Part shown: one piece after another, positions 1 to 7,617 of the stretch | How positions within the stretch are numbered: the first letter of the stretch is position 1 | Layout of the letters: each line of letters opens with the position of its first letter | Source of the DNA: Sphingomonas sanguinis | GTDB lineage: Bacteria; Pseudomonadota; Alphaproteobacteria; Sphingomonadales; Sphingomonadaceae | Direction of reading: 5' to 3' | Assembly (NCBI RefSeq): GCF_019297835.1 | Contig: NZ_CP079203.1 | Span: 3,600,001 to 3,664,000 of the forward strand | DNA: 64,000 bases | Program-made: the position numbers and the translations under genes | Notes under the pieces: generated by a model | Databases searched by the model: none | The model's input: only the letters and a program-made list of their open reading frames with translations | What the model was told of the DNA's origin: nothing

Positions 1-1
1 G

Positions 2-118
2 CGCTACTCAGCCCATTACAAGGTGACGCCGGCCGAACTGGAATGGCTCGCCGAGCGTGTCGAGCGGCTCCAGCAGATCGTCAAAGAGACCTGCGAAAAG
101 CGGCTCGCGCAGGGCTGA
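2..118 (+). CDS. C-terminal fragment of an unidentified protein (5' end outside window)
   Basis: An open frame enters from the left edge and stops at TGA 116-118. The last 38 residues include an amphipathic helix (LEWLAERVERLQQIVKETC). The frame is tail-to-tail with the minus-strand traD, whose stop lies 7 bp away. Too little remains to name a family; location suggests a plasmid or transfer-region gene. The coding call is inferred from composition and the absence of stops. Confidence 0.45.
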   Translation, partial: RYSAHYKVTPAELEWLAERVERLQQIVKETCEKRLAQG

Positions 119-124
119 CGTCCG

Positions 125-340
125 TCAGCCTGCGCTCGCGTCGTCGACAAAGGCGCGGCGTCCGCGCCGTGTCCAAATCAGACGGTAACGATCGCTGTCT
201 TCGCCGCGCAGTCTGCTCGCCACGTCGATGAGCGCGCCATAAATCAGCGCGCGGTCATCGTCGGTCAGTTCGATGATGCCGGCCTTGGCGATAAGGCCGC
301 CCAGTTCGATCAACTGGCGGGTGCGTTCACGGCGCTTCAC
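125..340 (-). CDS. traD: conjugal transfer protein TraD (Ti-type)
   Basis: This 71-residue protein matches the small TraD of Ti-type conjugation regions: an Arg-rich start (MKRRERTRQ) followed by LGGLIAKAGIIEL and a DDRALIYGALIDVA helix. TraD acts as an accessory of DNA transfer beside the TraA relaxase; its molecular role is poorly defined. I chose the GTG at 338-340 because the conserved region begins there. The longer open frame upstream only shadows traC. It lies 16 bp downstream of traC in the same direction, so the two are probably co-transcribed, divergently from traA. Confidence 0.7.
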   Translation of the reverse strand: MKRRERTRQLIELGGLIAKAGIIELTDDDRALIYGALIDVASRLRGEDSDRYRLIWTRRGRRAFVDDASAG

Positions 341-356
341 CTGCCACTCGCGCGTG

Positions 357-680
357 TCATGCCGCGCCCGGCGCAGCTGGAGCCGGGCGCGGAGAACCGC
401 TGTCCGTCGCAGGGCCGCTGTCGTCACGGCGAGCGCCTTGGCGTGCGCCGGATTTTGCACGAAAGAACGCCGCACCGCGCGTGTGCTGCGCCTCCTTCGT
501 GCGCTCGTCAGTTGCCGCCACCGCCAGCAGCAACGCGCCCGCCAGCTGCTCGATCGACAGCGCGTCGGCACCGGTCGCGATGACCAGCTCGCCGAGCTGC
601 TCGCGCTTGCGGGCCTTCAGCTGCCTAGCCTTGTCGTCAAGCGCTTTCAGCTCAGCGTCATAGTCTCGGGGTTTGCGCAT
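357..680 (-). CDS. traC: conjugal transfer protein TraC (Ti-type)
   Basis: A 107-residue protein beginning MRKPRDYDAELKAL, the typical start of Ti-type TraC, with an N-terminal charged helix (DDKARQLKARKREQLGELV) and an Ala/Leu-rich middle (IEQLAGALLLAVAAT). TraC is an accessory relaxosome component that aids transfer by TraA. The C-terminal 40 residues are low-complexity (Ala, Pro, Arg, Ser). I set the start at ATG 678-680; the longer frame runs into the traA promoter region. The 172-bp gap to traA is a divergent intergenic region and plausibly holds oriT, but I see no definite nic site. Confidence 0.7.
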   Translation of the reverse strand: MRKPRDYDAELKALDDKARQLKARKREQLGELVIATGADALSIEQLAGALLLAVAATDERTKEAQHTRGAAFFRAKSGARQGARRDDSGPATDSGSPRPAPAAPGAA

Positions 681-852
681 GGGATCATCCTTCCGTTGTG
701 CGGGTAGGATGGTCCAGTTATCGGTGCTTTCAATAAGCTGCAATGCGCCGGGATGACTTGGGACAACCGCATCCCGAGACAGATGAAATCTTCGAAGGGC
801 GCGCTTATACGTCGTGCCGACGTCGCTTGTTTGGTGTAAATGGTTCGCCGCC

Positions 853-3717
853 ATGGCGATCTACCATTTCTCCGCCAAGATGATCTCCCGCGCCAACGGC
901 TCGTCGGCGCTGGCGGCTGCCGCCTATCGCTCCGCCTCGCGGCTGCATGATCAGCGCCTCGATCGCCACCACGACTTCTCGAACAAGGCCGGAGTCGTCC
1001 ATTCCGAAGTGCTGCTGCCCGGTGGCACGCCCGAAGCGTGGCGCGACCGGGAGGCGCTTTGGAATGCGGTCGAGGCAGTCGAGGTCAGGAAGGACGCGCA
1101 GCTCGCCCGCGAAGTCGAGTTCGCCATCCCGCGTGAGCTCGACCAGTTGGAAGGCATTCGGCTGGCGCGCGACTTCGTCGAACGGGAGTTCGTCGCGCGC
1201 GGCATGGTCGCCGATCTCAACGTGCATTGGGACATCGGTGCAGACGGTGAGCCCAAGCCCCATGCCCATGTCATGCTCACGCTTCGTGAGGTGAATGAAG
1301 AGGGCTTTGGCAAGAAGAACCGCGAATGGAACCGCACTGATCTGCTCGAGGCCTGGCGCGAGCGCTGGGCAGGCCACGTGAATGCCAGGCTGGCCGAACT
1401 CGACATCGACGCACGCGTCGATCACCGCAGCCTGGAAGCGCAAGGCATCGACCTCGAGCCCCAGCACAAGATCGGCCCTGCCGCCTCGCGCATGGTCGAG
1501 CAGGGGCTCAGCAGCGAGCGGTTCACCGAGCACCACGCCATTGCCCGCGCCAATGGTGAGAGGATCCTCGCCAACCCGGCGATCGCGCTGGATGCGATCA
1601 CCCGCAACCAGGCTACCTTCACCACCCGAGAGCTGGCGATGTTCGTCCATCGCCATAGCGAGGGAAAGGAGCAGTTCGACCACGTGATGGCGGCAGTCCG
1701 CGCCTCACCTGAACTGGTCAGGCTCGGCAAGGATGGACGGGGGCAAGAGCGCCTCACTAGCCGCGACATGCTCGACACCGAGGGGCGGCTGCAGCGCGCC
1801 ACAGTCAAGCTGGAGGCGAGCCGTCGCCATGGGCTGAGCGAGCAGCATCGCAAGCTGGCGCTGGTCCGCGCCGAGATACGCGGGCTGACCCTCTCAAGCG
1901 AACAGCGTAGCGCCTTTGACCACGTCACCAGCGGCCGGGGGCTGGGTGTCGTCGTCGGCTATGCCGGGACCGGCAAGTCGGCGATGCTCGGCGTCGCGCG
2001 TGAAGCCTGGGAGAGTGCGGGGTATCAGGTCCAGGGCTTGGCGCTGTCCGGCATCGCCGCCGAGAACCTCGAAGGTGGATCCGGCATCGCGTCGCGCACC
2101 ATCGCCAGCCTCGAGCATCAATGGGGACAGGGGCGTGATCTCCTGACCGACAAGTCGATCCTCGTCATCGACGAGGCCGGCATGATCGGTACGCGCCAGC
2201 TCGAGCGGGTGATTGCCGAGGCCGAGAAGCGCGGCGCGAAGGTCGTGCTGGTCGGCGACCCCGAACAGCTCCAGGCTATCGAAGCAGGAGCGGCGTTCCG
2301 CAGCGTCGCCGAGCGCCATGGCAGCATCGAGATCACCGACATTCGCCGCCAGCGTGAGGATTGGCAGCGTATGGCGACGCGCCAGCTTGCTACCGAGCGG
2401 ACCGGCGAAGCGCTTGGCGCATACCAGCAGCATGACGCGATCCATGTCGCCGAGACCCGCGAGGCGGCACGCGTCGATCTGATCGACCGCTGGGATCGGC
2501 AGCGCCAAGCCGAGCCTGGTGCCAGCCGCATCATCCTCACCCACACCAATGACGAGGTAGCACTGCTCAATCAGGCAGCGCGGAGCCGATTGCGTGCGCG
2601 CGAGGAACTTGGCGACGATGTCGCCCTGCAGGTCGAGAAGGGCGAGCGTCACTTTGCCGCCGGAGACCGAGTGATGTTCGGGCGCAACGAGCGCAGCCTT
2701 GGCGTCAAGAATGGCTCGCTGGGGCGGATCGAAAGTGTGACTGCAACCCGCATGGCGGTGATGCTCGACAACGGCACGGCCGTCGCCTTCGACCTCAAGG
2801 ACTATGCCGCTGTCGATCACGGCTATGCTGCCACTATCCACAAGTCGCAGGGCGTGACTGTCGACCGGGTGCACGTGCTGGCGACGCCGGGGCTCGACCG
2901 GCATGCCGCCTATGTCGCGCTGTCGCGGCACCGCGACGGTGTCGATCTCCACTATGGCCGCGATGATTTTGCCGACCATGACCGACTTGCCGCCACGCTG
3001 TCGCGCGAGCGGGGCAAGGACATGGCGTCCGATTACCCGGCCGCAGACAAATCGACCGAGATTGCCGCGGCAAAGCCACGCGACCGGTTTGCTGGTCTCA
3101 GGCTCACCCGGATCGCACGCGACGAGGTCGTCCGATCTCCGCTCGATCACGCGGTCGAGAAGGTGGGCCGAGCGGTTGCTGACATCATGCGAAGCCGTCG
3201 CCAGGGCTTCGAGCCGCTCCCCCACCAGCAGGCCGCCCTCGATACGGCGGTCTCGGCGCTGAAGGCAGTTCGTCCCGACGGTGTTCGCGACATTCGCGCT
3301 GTCTTCAATGGCGATCATGGGCTCATCGAAGAGGCCGCCAAGGGAAGAACGACGCAGGTCGTCCGCGCCATGATGATGGAAGCCGAGATGCGCGATCAGC
3401 GCGCTGCTCGCGCATTGGCGCTGGACGAGAAGATGCGTGAGCAGCGCGCTCTTAGCGCAGACCGGTTCGTCGAGGACTGGACCAGACACGCAAGACGCGC
3501 GGCGGCATTCGATCGGAACGGCGAGCGCTGGCGCGGCGATGAGGTTCGCGAGGCGATGACCGGCATGGCCAAGAGCCTCGAGCGCGACCCCCAGCTCGAG
3601 TCGCTGTTGCGTAACCGTGTCAAGGAACTCGGAATCCGTTCGTCCGGTGGGGCTTCATTGTCCCATGATCTCCAGAACTGGCTCGGCCTCTCGCGGGGCC
3701 GCGGGCTGGGCCGGTAG
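853..3717 (+). CDS. traA: Ti-type conjugative transfer relaxase-helicase TraA
   Basis: A 954-residue relaxase fused to a RecD/TraI-type helicase, which nicks oriT and unwinds the transferred strand. The N-terminus (MAIYHFSAKMISR) is the MobQ/MobA-MobL relaxase domain, with the metal-binding HAH at residues 137-139 (PKPHAHVML). Helicase motifs follow: Walker A GYAGTGKS near 369-376 and Walker B LVIDEAG near 437-443; a UvrD-like C-terminal helicase motif (HGYAATIHKSQGVT) is also present. Length is normal for TraA and nothing is broken. The start at 853 fits the conserved MAIYHF. It is divergent from traC/traD, with a DUF6118-like gene 9 bp downstream. Confidence 0.92.
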   Translation: MAIYHFSAKMISRANGSSALAAAAYRSASRLHDQRLDRHHDFSNKAGVVHSEVLLPGGTPEAWRDREALWNAVEAVEVRKDAQLAREVEFAIPRELDQLEGIRLARDFVEREFVARGMVADLNVHWDIGADGEPKPHAHVMLTLREVNEEGFGKKNREWNRTDLLEAWRERWAGHVNARLAELDIDARVDHRSLEAQGIDLEPQHKIGPAASRMVEQGLSSERFTEHHAIARANGERILANPAIALDAITRNQATFTTRELAMFVHRHSEGKEQFDHVMAAVRASPELVRLGKDGRGQERLTSRDMLDTEGRLQRATVKLEASRRHGLSEQHRKLALVRAEIRGLTLSSEQRSAFDHVTSGRGLGVVVGYAGTGKSAMLGVAREAWESAGYQVQGLALSGIAAENLEGGSGIASRTIASLEHQWGQGRDLLTDKSILVIDEAGMIGTRQLERVIAEAEKRGAKVVLVGDPEQLQAIEAGAAFRSVAERHGSIEITDIRRQREDWQRMATRQLATERTGEALGAYQQHDAIHVAETREAARVDLIDRWDRQRQAEPGASRIILTHTNDEVALLNQAARSRLRAREELGDDVALQVEKGERHFAAGDRVMFGRNERSLGVKNGSLGRIESVTATRMAVMLDNGTAVAFDLKDYAAVDHGYAATIHKSQGVTVDRVHVLATPGLDRHAAYVALSRHRDGVDLHYGRDDFADHDRLAATLSRERGKDMASDYPAADKSTEIAAAKPRDRFAGLRLTRIARDEVVRSPLDHAVEKVGRAVADIMRSRRQGFEPLPHQQAALDTAVSALKAVRPDGVRDIRAVFNGDHGLIEEAAKGRTTQVVRAMMMEAEMRDQRAARALALDEKMREQRALSADRFVEDWTRHARRAAAFDRNGERWRGDEVREAMTGMAKSLERDPQLESLLRNRVKELGIRSSGGASLSHDLQNWLGLSRGRGLGR

Positions 3718-3726
3718 GCTGCGGTC

Positions 3727-4335
3727 ATGACCCAGCCCACTGACGTATCCGCCGGCGAGACCGCGCTCGCCTTCGAAGATCTCCGCGCCGAGATCAGTCT
3801 GCTGCGCCGCGCCGTAGAAGGCCTCACCGCTGCTCGCGAACGGATGCCGGACTACACTCCGACGCTTGGATCGATGATGGCGCAGCTGAAAACGACGCAG
3901 GAAGCCCTGCAGCGGATCGAGCGCAGTCCCGCCGTCGCGCTGACGCCTGTCGCACTCACCAAAGAGATCGTGCAGGCGGCCGCAAGTGCCAGGGCCGAAG
4001 ATGCCCGCAAGCTTGACGAAGCACGCGACACCATCGCGCGATCGATCGGGAGGGTCGATGGCATCGTTGAACGCGGCCAATCGGTGAAGGGCCAGTCTCG
4101 CCTGCTCCGCCGGAGCTGCGCAGCAACGGCCATGGCGACAATATTGCTCTGGTCGATACTACCCGGAGCGATTGCTCGGTCGCTTCCAGTTAGCTGGCAT
4201 GTGCCTGAGTGGATGGCAGCCAGGATCGTTGGATCGGAACACGTCAATACTGGCGAAGACGGCAAATTGGTGACCAACCCTGAAGCGCAGCCAAACAGCC
4301 ACCAAGTGGCCAAATCCCGTAACTCGCCGGATTGA
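3727..4335 (+). CDS. DUF6118-like protein of the traA operon, C-terminus probably lost
   Basis: A 202-residue protein starting 9 bp after traA. It has an acidic N-terminus, a helical middle (EDLRAEISLLRRAVEGL) and one likely membrane segment (ATAMATILLWSILPGAIA, about residues 132-149). This matches the DUF6118 proteins I associate with traA in sphingomonads; function unknown, perhaps a membrane-tethered transfer accessory. After about residue 168 the sequence becomes polar and unlike the family, ending 54 bp before the IS91-type element. The usual C-terminal domain seems replaced, consistent with an older rearrangement at this edge. Family assignment is from memory. Confidence 0.55.
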   Translation: MTQPTDVSAGETALAFEDLRAEISLLRRAVEGLTAARERMPDYTPTLGSMMAQLKTTQEALQRIERSPAVALTPVALTKEIVQAAASARAEDARKLDEARDTIARSIGRVDGIVERGQSVKGQSRLLRRSCAATAMATILLWSILPGAIARSLPVSWHVPEWMAARIVGSEHVNTGEDGKLVTNPEAQPNSHQVAKSRNSPD

Positions 4336-4515
4336 TGGGAATCCCGAGGGCCGGCGTTTCATCAGGCATATCGATGAAAAACTGGTGGATGCACGAACCC
4401 GCTGCGCGGGAGGGGCGTGCGGGGCATGGTTGAGGTGATACAACGGGCGTTGCGCGCCGGTTGAGCCCTGCGGGCGAGAGGCAGAGCATCGGGGTTCCAC
4501 GAAAGGAGCCCTGCC

Positions 4516-5424
4516 ATGACCATTATTGCCCCGGTTGTTGCCGTCAGCCCGCTACGCCAGCGTCTCATCGACGAGATGGATATGCGCCGTTTCGGTCACG
4601 AGACGCAGCGTAACTACATCCGCGATGTCGGCCGGTTCGCCACGTTCCTCGGGCGCCCGCCGGACACGGCAACGGCGGAGGATGTCCGGCGCTTCCAGAT
4701 CGAGCAATGTGACCTGGGCGTGCCGGCACCGACCATGAACGCCATCGTGTCGGCGCTGCGGTTCTTCTTCACGCAGACGCTCGACCGGCCGGACCTGGCG
4801 CGCAAGCTGGTCCGCATGCGGCACGTGCGCAAGCTGCCGGTGGTGCTGAGCCAGGACGAGGTGGCGCGGCTGCTCGCGGCGACCACGTGCCTGAAGCATC
4901 AGGCGGCGTTGTCCGTCGCCTATGGCGCGGGGTTGCGCGCGTCCGAGATCGCCGCGCTCAAGGTCCGCGACATCGACAGCGAGCGCATGCTGCTCCGGGT
5001 CGAGCGCGGCAAGGGCGGACGGTACCGGAACGCCATGCTCCCGGCCGGGCTGCTGGCGTTGCTGCGGGAATGGTGGCGGGTCGGTCGGCGGGAGGGTGTG
5101 TTGCACGTCGATGGCTGGCTGTTCCCCGGCCAGCACTATCTCAAGCCAGTCAGCACCCGGCAGTTGCACCGTATCGTCGTCGAGGCGAGCGTGGCGGCGG
5201 GCATCGGCAAGCGGGTTGGGCCGCACACGCTGCGGCACTGCTTCGCCACGCATCTTCTCGAGGATGGTATCGACGTCCGCATCATCCAGACGCTGCTGGG
5301 GCACGCGAAGCTGGAGACCACCGCCTATTACACGCAGGTCGCCACCCGGGTGTTGCGCAACGTCACCAGCCCATTCGACCGGCTGGCGGCAACCGCCAGA
5401 GAAGCAAGGGCGTCGAGCGGCTGA
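4516..5424 (+). CDS. tyrosine recombinase (XerC/D-like) of the IS91-type element
   Basis: A 302-residue site-specific recombinase. The N-terminal SAM-like core-binding domain covers about residues 10-95. The catalytic domain follows, with R141 (GLRASEIAAL), H237 and R240 (HTLRHCFATHLL), H263 (LLGHAKLETT) and nucleophile Y272 (AYYTQVA), so the catalytic set is complete. It starts at ATG 4516 after AAAGGAG and ends 6 bp before the transposase, implying one transcript. Such recombinases accompany some IS91 transposases; their role in transposition is not settled and may include resolving intermediates. A second identical copy is at 60221-61129. Confidence 0.9.
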   Translation: MTIIAPVVAVSPLRQRLIDEMDMRRFGHETQRNYIRDVGRFATFLGRPPDTATAEDVRRFQIEQCDLGVPAPTMNAIVSALRFFFTQTLDRPDLARKLVRMRHVRKLPVVLSQDEVARLLAATTCLKHQAALSVAYGAGLRASEIAALKVRDIDSERMLLRVERGKGGRYRNAMLPAGLLALLREWWRVGRREGVLHVDGWLFPGQHYLKPVSTRQLHRIVVEASVAAGIGKRVGPHTLRHCFATHLLEDGIDVRIIQTLLGHAKLETTAYYTQVATRVLRNVTSPFDRLAATAREARASSG

Positions 5425-5430
5425 GCGGGC

Positions 5431-6624
5431 ATGCGCGCCTCCATCGAGGTCGCCGACATCTTCCGTGCCGCAGGTCCTGCGTACCGGGCTGCCCGCGCCG
5501 GGCATCTGAGCCTCGACCAGCTCAAGGTCATGTCGGCCATCGAACATTGCCGCACCGCCGTCATGGGCGGGCACGTCGAAGCCTGTACCGACTGCGGGCA
5601 CTGGCGGGTTGCCTATAACTCCTGCCGCAACCGGCACTGCCCGCGATGCCAGGGCGCGGCCGCGCGGACGTGGCTTGCCGAGCGCGAAGCCGACCTGCTG
5701 CCGGTCGGCTATTTCCATGTCGTCTTCACGCTGCCGGCCGAGGTCGCCGACATTGCGCTCCAGAACAAGGCGGCGGTCTATGGGCTGCTGTTCCAGGCGG
5801 CGTCCGGGACGATGACGACCATCGCTGCGGACCCGAAGCATCTGGGTGCCCGTATCGGCATCACCGCGGTGCTCCATACGTGGGGCTCGGCGATGACCCA
5901 TCATCCGCACATCCACATGATTGTGCCGGGTGGCGGGCTGTCGCCGGACGGCAGCCGCTGGGTGTCGTCACGCCCGGCGTTTCTGCTGCCGGTGCGCGTG
6001 CTGGGAAAGCTCTTCCGCCGCCTGTTCCTGACCCGGCTGATGGCCCTGCACGACGCCGGGCGGCTCGCCTTCCATGGCAGCCTCGCGCACCTCGCCGACC
6101 GGCGGGCGTTCCTGCGCCACATGGCACCGATCCGGAAGAAGCGCTGGGTGGTCTACGCCAAGCCGCCGTTTGCCGGACCGGAGACGGTGCTCGCCTATCT
6201 GTCGCGCTACACCCACCGCGTTGCGATCTCGAACAGTCGGCTGCTGCGCTTAGACGAGACCGGCGTCACCTTCCGCTACAAGGATTACCGCCGGGGTGGT
6301 GCTGAACGACAGCAGGTCATGACGCTGGCCGCCGAGGAGTTCATCCGTCGGTTCCTGCTCCACGTCCTGCCCAAGGGCTTCCACCGCATCCGCCACTACG
6401 GCCTGCTCGCCGGCGCCACCCGCAAGGCGCATCTCGAACGTGCCCGCGAACTGCTTGGGGTTGTGCAGCCTGTCGCGCCCGATGCTCCGGTCGAACCGGA
6501 CGACATCCGACCGCCATGCCCGTGTTGCGGCGGGCGTATGGTCGTCGTCGAAACCTTCGAGCGCCAATGCCAGCCCCGCGCTCCGCCGGCCCATGCTCTT
6601 CTATCCGGGATGCAGGCGTCGTGA
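5431..6624 (+). CDS. IS91 family transposase
   Basis: A 397-residue rolling-circle transposase. A zinc-binding N-terminus (C52, C55, C65, C70, C73; CTDCGHWRVAYNSC and RHCPRC) is followed by the HUH metal site (HHPHIHMIV, residues 157-165) and the catalytic tyrosine region (YLSRYTHRVAISNS, Y256/Y260). A CPCCGG motif near the end may form a second zinc site. The final 20 residues are low in family character, but length is usual. It is translated 6 bp after the tyrosine recombinase. An identical copy lies at 59021-60214. Confidence 0.92.
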   Translation: MRASIEVADIFRAAGPAYRAARAGHLSLDQLKVMSAIEHCRTAVMGGHVEACTDCGHWRVAYNSCRNRHCPRCQGAAARTWLAEREADLLPVGYFHVVFTLPAEVADIALQNKAAVYGLLFQAASGTMTTIAADPKHLGARIGITAVLHTWGSAMTHHPHIHMIVPGGGLSPDGSRWVSSRPAFLLPVRVLGKLFRRLFLTRLMALHDAGRLAFHGSLAHLADRRAFLRHMAPIRKKRWVVYAKPPFAGPETVLAYLSRYTHRVAISNSRLLRLDETGVTFRYKDYRRGGAERQQVMTLAAEEFIRRFLLHVLPKGFHRIRHYGLLAGATRKAHLERARELLGVVQPVAPDAPVEPDDIRPPCPCCGGRMVVVETFERQCQPRAPPAHALLSGMQAS

Positions 6625-7016
6625 CCCGGCACGGCCCGAGAGCAACATACCCCGCAGCGCCGGTGCTCGCGGAGACGGTGCCATCCGCGCCGACCGCCGC
6701 CAGAGCGCTGGCCACGTCGACTGTTACCGGGCTGTCCCCGCCGGTGAACCCATCCTGCTCACCCGATTCCGGACGGTCCACCTTCAGGGGCGCGTCCACA
6801 TATGCCGTGTTGCTGCGCACCCCAGCAGGCCGGAAACCGAAAACCCCATAGCGCACCGCTTGCGGCCCGCGGGTTCGGGCTTCCAAGACTTTCGTACGCC
6901 TGCCGGCATCCGAAACTCTTCAGGTTTGCGGCCTGTCCGCTTTGACTGCTGAAACGGCGTTACCTTAGGCTTGTTCATTAAGCATACCAAAGCCACCCAG
7001 ATGGAGCTGTATCTGC

Positions 7017-7460
7017 TCAGAATCTCGCTGGCCGTAAGCGGATAGAAATTGGTGCCGCCAGCGGCCGCCAGCCCCGCTCCGCGATCACGGTGTTGCTATC
7101 GACGGGGCGCCTGCCACGTGCGCGATCGATGGACCAAGTGATGTGGTAGGTGCCACCGTCACTTCGGTCGGTTGTACCACCAATGCGCACCACAAGCGCC
7201 TGCACACCGGCTTCGTCGTCGGTCTCGCCAATGATTTCACCCGCAGTTTCTAGCGGGAGCGGTGTCCCATTTCCGGTGCCCCTGCATAGGGTGACGTGAT
7301 CGGCAACGACATCCGCGAAGAGCGGCTCGAAGGTCGCCAACAACCATTCGCGGTCGTCCAGATTGAGTTTCCAGCCAGTCAGCATTGTGCGTACATGGTT
7401 CCTAACACTGGCATCCGTCCAGGTTTCCAGATCAATTCCTATCACTCTTGCGCCGACCAT
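7017..7460 (-). CDS. putative 2H phosphoesterase-like (LigT superfamily) protein
   Basis: From ATG 7458-7460 this frame gives 147 residues with two spaced H-x-T-x motifs: DHVTLCRG near residue 55 and YHITWSID near 117. That is the hallmark of 2H phosphoesterases, which cut cyclic or 2'-5' phosphodiester bonds in RNA or nucleotides. The intervening stretch (GVQALVVRIGGTTD) is hydrophobic and domain-like. The open frame continues upstream of the ATG into sequence that overlaps the 5' leader of the ATPase gene, so the true start is uncertain and the protein may be N-terminally truncated. It is divergent from the ATPase-kinase gene and may belong to the same defence island. Alternative: a decayed remnant. 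Confidence 0.5.
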   Translation of the reverse strand: MVGARVIGIDLETWTDASVRNHVRTMLTGWKLNLDDREWLLATFEPLFADVVADHVTLCRGTGNGTPLPLETAGEIIGETDDEAGVQALVVRIGGTTDRSDGGTYHITWSIDRARGRRPVDSNTVIAERGWRPLAAPISIRLRPARF

Positions 7461-7617
7461 GCGATTGAGCTGTACTTTTGGCCTGTCCGACAGCTGCGCA
7501 GGAATATCCGGCAGTCTCGCGCGCGTGAATTCTGAAAACGGAAGTAGGCAGGTTTCCAACTTGCTGCAGATGGATGTACAACGGTCGCGGGAGGATCGAG
7601 CACGGCCGCGATCCACA

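Larger units (their letters stand above)
4390..6924 (+). mobile_element. IS91-type element, left copy (tyrosine recombinase + Y2/HUH transposase)
   Basis: This 2,535-bp block recurs in reverse orientation at 58721-61255. Every pair of matching positions sums to 65645 and all translated frames agree, so the copies look identical. Identity begins at TGCACGAACCCGCTGCG and ends at GAAACTCTTCAGG; the flanks differ immediately outside. It contains a XerC/D-like recombinase gene, an IS91-type transposase gene and about 300 bp of non-coding 3' sequence. No target duplication is visible, as expected for the rolling-circle IS91 family. Confidence 0.88.

Noticed and set aside
681..852. oriT between traC and traA
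   Set aside because: The position is right, but I see no convincing nic-site motif or inverted repeat, so none is annotated.
1894..3489. Minus-strand open frame of 531 codons
   Set aside because: It lies wholly opposite traA, whose helicase motifs are clear; high-GC coding produces such shadows, and it has no domain character.
4552..5916. Minus-strand open frame of 454 codons (and its mirror at 59729-61093)
   Set aside because: Antisense shadow of the tyrosine recombinase and transposase genes.
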